Of a DNA stretch of 64,000 nt, positions 12,462-22,049 are shown piece by piece. Source of the stretch: Candidatus Binatia bacterium. GTDB taxonomy: Bacteria; Desulfobacterota; Binatia; UBA12015. The notes under the pieces are model-generated. The model was not told the DNA's origin and ran no database searches. It saw only the letters and a list, made by a program, of their open reading frames with translations. The position numbers and the translations under genes are program-made. Every line of letters begins with the position of its first letter. Position 1 is the stretch's first letter. The DNA is taken from assembly GCA_036563615.1 (NCBI GenBank), contig DATCMB010000019.1, positions 1 to 64,000 of the forward strand, in the 5' to 3' direction.

Positions 12462-13046
12462 ATGAACGCTGCGAGGAAGATCGTCTACGTCGCGGGCGGA
12501 CTTCTCTTCTGGGCGACCGTCGCTGCGACGAGCCACGCGCAGGAGCGCGTGCCGGTCGTTCATCCGTGCGACACGCCGGATCCCGAGCGCCCGTACGTGT
12601 GCGACATCGGCCCACCGCGCCCGCTGTCGATGCGCAGCTTCCGCGAGGTCCTCGCCAACGATCAGGCGATCCGCGCGCTCGTGAAGCGGATCGGCATGCC
12701 GTACGCGGTCGAGGTGCAGCGCGTGCGCGTCGAGGATCCCTGGTACTCGTGGGAAGTGCGCGCCTACTACCCGGAGTACAACCGGATGTTCGCCTTCGGG
12801 CGCGCGTTCATCCTCGGCGTGCCCGAGGTCTCGCTGCTGCGCTACGAGGGACCGATTCCCCCGGACCGCCGCTGGCCCGCCGTGACCAGGATCGGCGGCG
12901 ATGCCGAGGACGCGGCGGCGCGCGCCGAGAGGGCGGCCGCCGAGGCGGAAGCGCTCGCGGATCAGGCCGAGCGCTTCGCCGACCGCGCCGAAGCGATCGC
13001 GGACCAGGGCGCGCGTGACTTCACGCGCTCGCTGTACAAGAACTGA
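12462..13046 (+). CDS. Secreted hypothetical protein with Ala-rich coiled-coil end
   Basis: 194 residues of unknown function. The first 29 residues form a signal peptide (KIVYVAGGLLFWATVAATSHAQ). The middle part is a compact domain with two cysteines (HPCDTPDPERPYVCDI) and many aromatic residues (VEDPWYSWEVRAYYPEYNRMF). From about residue 145 there is a heptad-like run of Ala, Glu and Arg (AARAERAAAEAEALADQAE), probably a coiled coil. A good AAAGG precedes the ATG. I do not recognise the family; the protein is probably periplasmic. Confidence 0.75.
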   Translation: MNAARKIVYVAGGLLFWATVAATSHAQERVPVVHPCDTPDPERPYVCDIGPPRPLSMRSFREVLANDQAIRALVKRIGMPYAVEVQRVRVEDPWYSWEVRAYYPEYNRMFAFGRAFILGVPEVSLLRYEGPIPPDRRWPAVTRIGGDAEDAAARAERAAAEAEALADQAERFADRAEAIADQGARDFTRSLYKN

Positions 13047-13055
13047 GGCGAGCGT

Positions 13056-13077
13056 GCGGCGCCCTCACCGGCGCCGC
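13056..13077 (+). terminator. Hairpin after the secreted hypothetical gene
   Basis: Perfect 8-bp stem GCGGCGCC/GGCGCCGC with a six-base loop, starting nine bases after the stop codon at 13046. No U tract follows. It lies only 12 bases before the next start, so it may be an intercistronic hairpin rather than a terminator. Confidence 0.45.
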
Positions 13078-13088
13078 GGAGGAAGAAT

Positions 13089-14042
13089 GTGCGCGCGCTG
13101 AGCTGGGACGGGGCGCGTGCGCGGGTGCTCGACGATGTACCCGAGCCGCGCGTGCAAGCCGACACCGCGCTGGTGCGCGTCCACCTCGCCGGCATCTGCT
13201 CGACCGACCTGCAGATCCTCCGCGGCTACATGGGTTTCCGCGGCACGCTCGGCCACGAGTTCGTCGGCGAGGTCGTGGAGGGTCCGGCGGAGCTCGCCGG
13301 GCGACGCGTCGTCGGTGAGATCAACTTCGCGTGCGGGCGTTGCGCCGATTGTCGAGCGGGCCGCAAGCGCCATTGCCCGACGCGCACCGTCATGGGGATC
13401 CTCGGTGCGGACGGCGCGTTCGCGGAGCTCGTCCGCGTGCCGGTCGAGAACCTGCACGTCGTCCCCGACGGGCTCGAGGACGAGGGCGCGGTGTTCGTCG
13501 AGCCGGTCGCGGCCGCGCTGTCTGCCGCGCGCGCGAGCGACGCTTTGCGCGGTGGTCGCGCGCTGGTGCTCGGCGCCGGCAAGCTCGGCCTGCTGATCGC
13601 GCAGGCGCTCGCCGCGCGCGGCGACGACGTCCAGGTCATGTGTCGAAGCGAGCGCGCGCACGAGGTCGGTCGCAAGCTCGGCCTCGAAACGCTCACGCGC
13701 GAGCAAGCCCCACGTGGCTACGACCTCGTGGTCGACGCGACCGGCGACGCAGCCGGACTCTCGATCGCGATCGAGCACGTGCGGCCGCTCGGCACGATCG
13801 TTCTCAAGTCTACCGTCGCCGCGCGCTACGAGATCGATCTCGCGCCGCTCGTCGTCAACGAGGTGTCGCTGATCGGCTCACGCTGCGGCGATTTCCCGCC
13901 GGCGCTCGCAGCGCTCGCGGAAGGTGCGATTCGCGTCGAGCCGCTCGTCGACGCCGTGCTACCGCTGTCGCGAGGGGTGGAAGGTCTCGAGCGCGCCGGG
14001 CAACCCGGCGCGCTCAAGATCCTGCTCGACGCTCGAGGCTGA
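13089..14042 (+). CDS. Zinc-dependent alcohol dehydrogenase (MDR family)
   Basis: 317-residue medium-chain dehydrogenase. The catalytic zinc ligands are visible as GICSTDLQ and TLGHEFVGEV, and the structural zinc site is CGRCADCRAGRKRHC with four cysteines. The Rossmann domain has ALVLGAGKLGLLIAQALA. It is somewhat shorter than the usual 340-370 residues, and the C-terminal helices are reduced. The substrate cannot be told from sequence; polyol, threonine or simple alcohol dehydrogenases share these features. The start is GTG at 13089. It ends two bases before the convergent gene at 14045. Confidence 0.88.
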   Translation: MRALSWDGARARVLDDVPEPRVQADTALVRVHLAGICSTDLQILRGYMGFRGTLGHEFVGEVVEGPAELAGRRVVGEINFACGRCADCRAGRKRHCPTRTVMGILGADGAFAELVRVPVENLHVVPDGLEDEGAVFVEPVAAALSAARASDALRGGRALVLGAGKLGLLIAQALAARGDDVQVMCRSERAHEVGRKLGLETLTREQAPRGYDLVVDATGDAAGLSIAIEHVRPLGTIVLKSTVAARYEIDLAPLVVNEVSLIGSRCGDFPPALAALAEGAIRVEPLVDAVLPLSRGVEGLERAGQPGALKILLDARG

Positions 14043-14044
14043 AG

Positions 14045-14482
14045 TCAGGCCGACTTGCGCAGGTGCCGATCACGCAGCGTGATCGAGTGACGCTTGCCGT
14101 TCACGCGGCGGAAGGGGAACCGGTACATGCCCGAGCGCCCGTTCATCCGCTCCTTGCGCCAGTTCTCGAGACCGCGGCGCAGCGTCTCCGGCTCGAAGTG
14201 GAGCGCGGCGCAGATGTTCTCGAACGAGTACGGCCACGACGTGTCGCGCGAGTTTATCCAGCTCTCGGCCTCTTCGAAGAGCCGCTGGTTGCGACGTCCC
14301 GGATCGACGGCGAAGCGCTGGTAGGTCGCGACGGCGTCCTCCATCACGGCGAGCATGAGGCGGATTTCTGGACGGTCGGTCGACTCGGCGCGGATGCGAT
14401 CACGATGCTGGTCGGGCGTGATGAGTTCCGGCTCGAACAGCCGAACCACGTTGTCCTCAGGCGCTGAGTACGCGGAATCCAT
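14045..14482 (-). CDS. Conserved hypothetical protein with FENIC-type helical motif
   Basis: 145 residues, mostly helical, with the sequence SWPYSFENICAALHFEPETL followed by RRGLENWRKERM. I recall this F-S-F-E-N-I-C...L-R-x-G-L pattern from small proteins of deltaproteobacteria without an assigned role; that memory is not verified here. I chose ATG 14482 because GGGAGG lies just upstream; a longer open frame to 14596 lacks this. The basic C-terminus (RRVNGKRHSITLRDRHLRK) suggests nucleic-acid contact. It is transcribed divergently from the Hint-fold gene. Confidence 0.7.
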   Translation of the reverse strand: MDSAYSAPEDNVVRLFEPELITPDQHRDRIRAESTDRPEIRLMLAVMEDAVATYQRFAVDPGRRNQRLFEEAESWINSRDTSWPYSFENICAALHFEPETLRRGLENWRKERMNGRSGMYRFPFRRVNGKRHSITLRDRHLRKSA

Positions 14483-14584
14483 AGTGCCTCCCCGAAAGTT
14501 GGGCCGACTCGGCAGCAGGTTCCATGCCACGTGTGTCTCGTTGCGCGACGCGCGTACCTGTTGATCCAGAGCCTGCGTCGTGTT

Positions 14585-14599
14585 GGATTGCGACAATCC
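14585..14599. promoter_or_regulatory. Perfect palindrome in a divergent intergenic region
   Basis: GGATTG-CGA-CAATCC, a 15-base perfect inverted repeat with 6-base arms, lies between the divergent starts at 14482 and 14632. Its size and place fit the binding site of a dimeric repressor controlling one or both genes. No regulator gene is adjacent. Confidence 0.4.
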
Positions 14600-14631
14600 G
14601 AAAGGATCGGACCAAACCCGGCTGTTGCGTT

Positions 14632-15153
14632 ATGCCTCCCGCGGACAAACCGAAGCCCCCTCCTGCTCCGACACTGAGCCGTCTCGCCGAGGACGCGCTC
14701 GTCGAGACTATCGACGGCCCCGTTCCGATCGTTGAGTTGGTCGGGAAGGTGATGCCGGTGCTGACGCGCTTCCCCGATGGCCGTCTGGGCTTCCGGATGA
14801 TGCGCGAGATCCGCCCGCTCGGAGAGAGCGACCTGATCGAGCTCGTCAACGCCGACGGGCAACGCGTCCGACTGGGCGCCGAGCACGTGCTGGTGCGCGA
14901 GGACGGCACCGAGGTGAAGGCGGCCGACGTCCGACCGGGCGAGCGGCTCGCGCCGGGCTGGACGTACGAGGCGAGCTACGTGCTGCCCGACGCGCCGGAG
15001 TACGCAGCGAACGTGCGCGGGAAGCCGTGGGAGCGGGCGGTCGTCGTCACCTCGGCGACGAGCGTCGGGCGCGGTCCGGTGATCGGATTCTCGGTGAACG
15101 AGACCAAGCGCTACTTCCTGACCTTCGGCGCGATGAGCCGGGCCCAGGTCTGA
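14632..15153 (+). CDS. Hint (hedgehog/intein)-fold protein lacking splicing residues
   Basis: 173 residues. The order of elements matches a Hint domain: DALVETIDGPVPIVEL near residues 21-36 (compare DTLVLTADG..PIEEL), a central beta region, RLGAEHVLVREDGTEVKAAD at 80-99 (block B with His85), PGERLAPGW, and a C-terminal IGFSVNETKRYFLTFG resembling the block before the splice junction. The nucleophilic Cys/Ser at the start is Arg or Leu here, and the terminal His-Asn is missing, so self-splicing is not expected. About 20 proline-rich residues precede the fold. It could be a domesticated Hint module used for binding. Start ATG 14632 is chosen by the domain boundary. Confidence 0.6.
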   Translation: MPPADKPKPPPAPTLSRLAEDALVETIDGPVPIVELVGKVMPVLTRFPDGRLGFRMMREIRPLGESDLIELVNADGQRVRLGAEHVLVREDGTEVKAADVRPGERLAPGWTYEASYVLPDAPEYAANVRGKPWERAVVVTSATSVGRGPVIGFSVNETKRYFLTFGAMSRAQV

Positions 15154-15156
15154 CGC

Positions 15157-15891
15157 ATGACGCCGAGCGGCGCAGCGCGCTTCGTGCGGCGCCGTGCAGC
15201 GCAGACCCTGCGGCGGTTGGCGTCGTCCGTCGGACGCGGACGACGTCTCGCGCGCACCCTCACGTGCACCGCGTGCGGCGCGGCGCTGCTGGTCACGCTG
15301 TTACTCGCAGCGAATGCCGTCACCCGGGCGGCCGAGCCGACCGGTACGCCCGCGTCGCGTGAGGCGCTCGCGCTCTGTCACCAAGCGCAGAAGGCCTCGG
15401 GCAAGGAGCGCGACGCGCTGCTCGAGCAGAGCCTCGAGCGCGCCGACGCCGCGATCGCCGAGAAGGACGACGACGCGCTCGCGCACTTTGCACGCTTCTG
15501 TGCGCTCGGCGAGCAGGCGCGCGCGGCCGGCGTCTCGCTCTCCAATCTGGTCAAGCTGTGGGCGATCCGCGACGCGATCGACCGGACGCTCGAGCTCGCA
15601 CCCGACTTCCCCGACGCCCTGCTCGGCAAGGGCGCGTTCCTGATGTCGGTGCCGCGGCTGCTCGGCGGCAGCCCGAAGGAGGGCGAGCGGCTCGTGCGCC
15701 GCGCGCTCGAGATCGAGCCGGACTATGTCGGGGCGCGCCTCGTTCTCGCCGAGGCGCTGCTCGAGGACGACCGCAAGAGCGAGGCGCGCGAGGAGGCGAG
15801 CCGCGCGCTCGCCTCGGCCGAGGCGAAGAACGATCCCGAGGGCGTCGCCGACGCGCGACGGCTGCTCGCGACGATCGACGCGGAGAGCTGA
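15157..15891 (+). CDS. TPR-repeat exported protein, TatT-like
   Basis: 244 residues. A basic N-terminus and hydrophobic segment (GAALLVTLLLAANAV, about residues 40-55) form a signal peptide or anchor. The remainder is helical with TPR-like repeats; PRLLGGSPKEGERLVRRALEI resembles the LGGD motif of T components of tripartite transporters. The last repeat is ALLEDDRKSEAREEASRALAS. It starts three bases after the Hint gene, suggesting cotranscription. A transporter role is only a guess, because no transporter genes are adjacent. Confidence 0.65.
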   Translation: MTPSGAARFVRRRAAQTLRRLASSVGRGRRLARTLTCTACGAALLVTLLLAANAVTRAAEPTGTPASREALALCHQAQKASGKERDALLEQSLERADAAIAEKDDDALAHFARFCALGEQARAAGVSLSNLVKLWAIRDAIDRTLELAPDFPDALLGKGAFLMSVPRLLGGSPKEGERLVRRALEIEPDYVGARLVLAEALLEDDRKSEAREEASRALASAEAKNDPEGVADARRLLATIDAES

Positions 15892-15897
15892 GCGGTC

Positions 15898-16500
15898 TCA
15901 GCCCGCGGCGCGCAGCGTCTCGATCGCGCGGCGCGCGTAGCGCGCGAGCATGTCGGCTTCGAGGTTCACCAGGTCGCCGACGCGCCGGCAGGACAGCGTC
16001 GTCACCTCGAAGGTGTGCGGGATGATCGCAACGCCGAACGAGGTCGCGTCGACGTCGCACATCGTGAGGCTGATGCCATCGACCGCGATCGACCCCTTGT
16101 CGACGAGGAAGGGCGCGAGATCGTGCCCGGCGTCGACCCGCAGGACGTAGCCGGCGCCCGCCGGCTCGAGCTTCGTGATGCGTCCGACGCCGTCGACGTG
16201 GCCGAAGACGAAGTGGCCGCTCACACGGTCGCCGATGCGCAGCGAGCGCTCGAGGTTGACGCGATCGCCGGGACGCAGCCGTCCGAGGCTCGTGCGCCGC
16301 AGCGTCTCGCCGCTCAGATCGGCGACGAAGCCCGCAGCGGTGCGCTCGCGCACCGTCAAGCACACGCCGCTCGTGCAGATGCTCTCGCCGGGCGTCAGCT
16401 CCGACGCCGGGAGGCCGCCCTCGATCACGAGCCGCGCGTCGTCACCGTGGTGGTCGAGCGCGGCCACGGTGCCGATGGCCTCGACGATGCCCGAGAACAC
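15898..16500 (-). CDS. ribE: Riboflavin synthase alpha chain
   Basis: 200 residues, with two homologous lumazine-binding barrels. The start VFSGIVEAIGTV (GTG at 16500) is the signature of the enzyme that dismutates 6,7-dimethyl-8-ribityllumazine into riboflavin. The first repeat has GESICTSGVCLTV and SLGRLRPGDRVNLERSL; the second has GSIAVDGISLTM and the zone VGDLVNLEADMLARY. No other rib gene is nearby. It ends seven bases before the convergent TPR gene. The symbol ribC is used for the same enzyme in some species. Confidence 0.95.
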   Translation of the reverse strand: MFSGIVEAIGTVAALDHHGDDARLVIEGGLPASELTPGESICTSGVCLTVRERTAAGFVADLSGETLRRTSLGRLRPGDRVNLERSLRIGDRVSGHFVFGHVDGVGRITKLEPAGAGYVLRVDAGHDLAPFLVDKGSIAVDGISLTMCDVDATSFGVAIIPHTFEVTTLSCRRVGDLVNLEADMLARYARRAIETLRAAG

Positions 16501-16543
16501 GGATCGTTCCGTCAGGTAGAAAAGCGGCGCCCTACGGCGTCGG

Positions 16544-16849
16544 TCACCGCGCCGGCTCCTGCGTGGCGCGGACGCCCGGCAGAGAGAGCGCGTCCTTCTC
16601 GCGCGCCGCGAGACCGTCGAGGAACTGCTGATTGGGCTGCAACACCTCGAGCGGCGCCGCACCCGTGGCGACGGCTTTCACGAGCGACGCCAAGTCGACG
16701 ACCTCCGCGCGCCAGTGGGCGGCAGCGGCTTGCGCGCGTAGCTGCTCGATCAGCTGCCGGTCGCGCTCGGCGAAATAGAGATCCTCGCGGGCGTGCTCCA
16801 GATCGCGAAGCTTGTCGCCCAGCCGGTCCTTCTCGGAGTTCGGAGCCAT
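16544..16849 (-). CDS. Small conserved hypothetical helical protein
   Basis: 101 residues from ATG 16849. The N-terminal half is highly charged helix (KDRLGDKLRDLEHAREDLYFAERDRQLIEQLR), a pattern I recall from small proteins of deltaproteobacteria and myxobacteria without known function. The C-terminal part contains VEVLQPN-like and AREKDALSLPG segments. The ATG overlaps neither neighbour: it ends 43 bases before ribE and starts seven bases from the end of the membrane-protein gene at 16857 (short frame overlap aside). It may be coexpressed with both. Confidence 0.55.
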   Translation of the reverse strand: MAPNSEKDRLGDKLRDLEHAREDLYFAERDRQLIEQLRAQAAAAHWRAEVVDLASLVKAVATGAAPLEVLQPNQQFLDGLAAREKDALSLPGVRATQEPAR

Positions 16850-16856
16850 GCCGACC

Positions 16857-17075
16857 TCACTTCCCAGCACCGTTTGCCGGACCGATGCTCCCGCGCAGCG
16901 GGTAGAGCCGCGGCGTCATCCAGGGATTCGAGCCGAGCAGCGGCAGCCCCACCACGGTGACCGCGAGGCCGAGCAGGATCCAGAGGAACATCCCGTTGAC
17001 GATGCCGAGGAGCACCATCAACAGGCCCCACACCGTGATGGCGACCGAGGCAATGAAGCGCGCCGCGAAGAGCAT
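16857..17075 (-). CDS. Small two-helix membrane protein
   Basis: 72 residues: MLFAARFIASVAITVWGLLMVL and FLWILLGLAVTVVGLPLLG form two transmembrane helices with a short basic/polar turn, and the end is a polar tail (MTPRLYPLRGSIGPANGAGK). The reading frame is open farther upstream to 17189, but that part is Arg/Pro/Ala-rich and lacks a start site. No function can be assigned. The gene is divergent from clpB. Confidence 0.5.
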   Translation of the reverse strand: MLFAARFIASVAITVWGLLMVLLGIVNGMFLWILLGLAVTVVGLPLLGSNPWMTPRLYPLRGSIGPANGAGK

Positions 17076-17175
17076 GAGCGGGCTTTCGGATACCACGCAC
17101 CCGGGCGCCGCACCAGCCGCCGCTGCGCGCGGCATGCGGGCGGTCGGGACGGGTCCGGAAGCCGGCGCGCGAGCA

Positions 17176-17208
17176 AATCGCGCGGGCAAATATTGTTCCC
17201 GCGCGGTT
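17176..17208. promoter_or_regulatory. Palindrome with AT-rich centre in the clpB promoter region
   Basis: Inverted repeat with core arms CGCGCGGG (17179-17186) and CCCGCGCG (17198-17205), extended by three more pairs (one G-U), around the 11-base AT-rich centre CAAATATTGTT. It lies 55 bases before the clpB start in a divergent spacer, so it is not a terminator of either gene. It is neither a CIRCE element (TTAGCACTC-N9-GAGTGCTAA) nor an HspR site, but it has a comparable arm-spacer-arm design. Confidence 0.5.
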
Positions 17209-17262
17209 CGTGGTTAGCTTGGAACCCGCTTGCCGCTCGGCGGTGGGCAAGGAGGGTGCTCG

Positions 17263-19887
<2,625 letters not shown>

Positions 19888-19927
19888 AGGTGCCTCGGCG
19901 AGCGCGCCGAGCGCCCAGAAACGTCCC

Positions 19928-19942
19928 TTGACATCGAGTCAA
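19928..19942. promoter_or_regulatory. Promoter -35 embedded in palindrome, tetR upstream region
   Basis: TTGACATCGAGTCAA is an inverted repeat (TTGAC-N5-GTCAA). Its left part, TTGACA, is a perfect -35 element; 17 bases later is ATTACC, a weak -10 candidate, and the TetR-family ATG follows at 19976. A repressor dimer bound here would block polymerase, so autoregulation by the downstream TetR protein is a reasonable inference. Confidence 0.5.
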
Positions 19943-19975
19943 CCGGCTGGATTACCTGACGTTTCGGGCTCGCCG

Positions 19976-20554
19976 ATGGACGCGCGCACGAAGATCCTCG
20001 AGACCGCGACGCGGCTGTTCGCCACCCACGGCTACGACAGCACGTCGCTGTCGCACGTCGCGCGCGCGGCGAGCGTCAGCAAGGCGCTGATCTTCTGGCA
20101 CTTCGAGACCAAGGAGAACCTGTTCAAGGCGGTCCTGTCGCGCACCATCGAGCCGTACTCGCTCGACATCGACGATCTCGAAGGCATGAGCGAGCCCGAG
20201 CAGCTCAAGCGGCTGATCGACCTCTACTACGAGTTCGTCACCGAAAACGTCTTCTCGGTGCGCTTCTTCCTGAGCCTCTTCCTGCGCGAAGAGAAGCGTC
20301 CCGACACGCTTTTCGACAAGATCCTCGATCTTTATCGGCTCTATCAGCAGCTGCTCGGTGACGTCATCGCGCGCGGCCAGGAGCGTGGGACGCTGGTCAA
20401 GGAGGTCAATCCGGCGCTGCACGCGGCGCTGATCCTCAGCACCCTGAACGGCATCCTGGTGCAGGGCTTCATGGGCGAGTCGGACCCGCTCGCCCCGGTC
20501 AGTCTGGTCGAACAACTCAAGACGACGCTCGTTGACAGACTGAAGATCCAGTGA
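19976..20554 (+). CDS. TetR/AcrR-family transcriptional regulator
   Basis: 192 residues. The N-terminal helix-turn-helix is typical: ARTKILETATRLFATHGYDSTSLSHVARAASVSKALIFWHF, with the YDSTS and W-H-F/KENLF segments of TetR proteins. The C-terminal ligand-binding helices (residues about 60-190) have no assignable ligand; regulators of this type often control lipid or efflux genes. The ATG at 19976 lies 34 bases after a TTGAC-N5-GTCAA palindrome. The next gene overlaps its stop codon, so that gene is the most likely regulated partner. Confidence 0.9.
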   Translation: MDARTKILETATRLFATHGYDSTSLSHVARAASVSKALIFWHFETKENLFKAVLSRTIEPYSLDIDDLEGMSEPEQLKRLIDLYYEFVTENVFSVRFFLSLFLREEKRPDTLFDKILDLYRLYQQLLGDVIARGQERGTLVKEVNPALHAALILSTLNGILVQGFMGESDPLAPVSLVEQLKTTLVDRLKIQ

Positions 20555-20556
20555 GA

Positions 20557-21144
20557 ATGTCGGCCGGCGTGAGCCCGCCCCGTGAGGCACGCCAGCGCGC
20601 GGAGGGACCGGAGGTGGGGTCGGGGCACTCCATGCGCGACTGGGTCCGGTCGATGGCCGACAAAGCCCTCCAGAAGGTGGAGGCACAACCTCGCGCGCCG
20701 CGCCGCGGTAATCGCGAGAAGGAGCTGTTCGCGCTGCGCGCGAAGCAGGTCAAGGACCTGTTTCAGCGCATGGAGTCGCTGTCGCAGGCGATCAACAAGG
20801 AAGCGTCGAGCACGTTGATCACCACGCAGCGCTCGATCAGCGCGAAGAACCTGGGCGGCATCGAGGTGCCCGACGGCGCGCGCCTCGTGCTCAAGTTCCT
20901 CGACCGTCGCCTCGAGGTGGTGGTCAATCCGCTGCAGAGCGTCGGCGGACGTCCGGTGCCGATCGGCGGCCTCGCCTCGGCGTCGGTGATCCAGTACGAC
21001 GCGAGCGATCCTACCGGCGCCGACTGGTTCGACGTCACGCTGCGCGAGGACGGCTGGCACCGTAAGCTGCACGACAACGAGACGGGTCCGCCGGCCCTCG
21101 CCGACAAGGATCTGCGCAAGCTGATCGAGTGGCTGATCTCCTGA
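20557..21144 (+). CDS. Conserved hypothetical protein downstream of tetR
   Basis: 195 residues if started at ATG 20557; GTG 20551 overlapping the tetR stop and ATG 20632 (MRDWVRSMADKALQKVE) are alternatives. The first 25 residues look unstructured, so the third start may be real. The body is an alpha/beta domain: charged helix NREKELFALRAKQVKDLFQRM, then beta-rich VPDGARLVLKFLDRRLEVVVNPL and ending LADKDLRKLIEWLIS. I do not recognise a family, and there are no catalytic motifs or membrane segments. Tight linkage to tetR suggests joint regulation. Confidence 0.65.
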   Translation: MSAGVSPPREARQRAEGPEVGSGHSMRDWVRSMADKALQKVEAQPRAPRRGNREKELFALRAKQVKDLFQRMESLSQAINKEASSTLITTQRSISAKNLGGIEVPDGARLVLKFLDRRLEVVVNPLQSVGGRPVPIGGLASASVIQYDASDPTGADWFDVTLREDGWHRKLHDNETGPPALADKDLRKLIEWLIS

Positions 21145-21154
21145 CCGTGCGCGC

Positions 21155-21874
21155 TCAGCGCCCGCGCCACTGCAGGTAGAACGACAGCAGCGTGTAGTAG
21201 GCCGGGTAGAACATCGACAGCGCGGCGAGCCAGGCCGAGCGCGTCGGCACGCGAAGCAGCACCACCGCCACCATCACGGCCCACACCACGCCGAGCACGA
21301 TCGTCGGCTTGCGCAGCACCGTCATCCGCGACGGGTAGATGAAGCGCAGCGGCACGAACACCAGCACGGCGAGCACGACGACGATCCACGCCGACACCTC
21401 CGGCGGCGCGTCGAACACCCACAGGTAGAGCGCGACGATGTTCCAGTACGACGGAAAGCCCGTGAAGTAGTGGTCGGGCGTCTTCGCGTCGGCGTGGCAG
21501 AAGCGGTAGGCCGACGCGAGCAACGCCGCGCACGCGGCGAACAGCCCCAGCGTCGAGGCCAGAGTTCCGATCTGCACCATGAGGACGATCGGAACGACGA
21601 CGAAGGTCAGGTAGTCGACGATGTCGTCGAGCTTCGCGCCGTCGAAGTAGGGCAGGTAGCGCTTGACGCCCGCGAGACGGGCGAGCATGCCGTCGGTCGA
21701 GTCGATCACCACCGCGACGTAGAGCCAGAGAAACGCCGCGCGTAGATCGTCGTGGAAGATCGCGTGCAGCGACGCGAACGCGGTCAGGGCGCCCGAGGCG
21801 GTGTAGAAGTGCACCGCCCAGCACGCGGCGAGGCGCAGGAGGCTCGGGGAGTTCGTCGATTCGTACGTCGTCAT
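21155..21874 (-). CDS. pcs: Phosphatidylcholine synthase (CDP-alcohol phosphatidyltransferase)
   Basis: 239-residue integral membrane enzyme with about eight helices. The CDP-alcohol phosphotransferase signature is DSTDGMLARLAGVKRYLPYF followed by DGAKLDDIVDYL; the lengthened spacer and the VDYLTFVVVP continuation are typical of Pcs, which condenses CDP-diacylglycerol with choline. YRFCHADAKTPDHYFTGFPS also matches Pcs. Pcs-made phosphatidylcholine is known in bacteria that meet eukaryotes or have specialised membranes. A phosphatidylserine or phosphatidylglycerophosphate synthase is less likely, given the FTGFPSYWN motif. Confidence 0.88.
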   Translation of the reverse strand: MTTYESTNSPSLLRLAACWAVHFYTASGALTAFASLHAIFHDDLRAAFLWLYVAVVIDSTDGMLARLAGVKRYLPYFDGAKLDDIVDYLTFVVVPIVLMVQIGTLASTLGLFAACAALLASAYRFCHADAKTPDHYFTGFPSYWNIVALYLWVFDAPPEVSAWIVVVLAVLVFVPLRFIYPSRMTVLRKPTIVLGVVWAVMVAVVLLRVPTRSAWLAALSMFYPAYYTLLSFYLQWRGR

Positions 21875-21947
21875 AGGGTGAGCCGCGGTCCGCTCGGCAC
21901 GGCGACGTGGACGCCCCGCCCCGCCGGGTGCAGCAGGCTCGCGGTGC

Positions 21948-21974
21948 GAGGTTCGACGTCGAACGTCGAACCTC
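21948..21974. repeat. 27-base perfect inverted repeat between pcs and the E2-like gene
   Basis: Arms GAGGTTCGACG and CGTCGAACCTC (11 bp) around TCGAA; an outer pair CGCGGT (21940-21945)/ACCGCG (21979-21984) could extend the structure. It lies between the end of the E2-like gene and the start of pcs, both on the minus strand. It could terminate the former or regulate the latter. Confidence 0.55.
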
Positions 21975-22049
21975 TTCGACCGCGAGACCCACCCCGGATG
22001 CCGGGCGGGAGAATCCGGACCGACGCCGCGGCGGCGCCGGCGCGATCGA

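Noticed and set aside
11557..12615. Minus-strand frame across parB and its 3' flank
   Set aside because: Antisense of parB; no start site or domain, and parB motifs are unambiguous.
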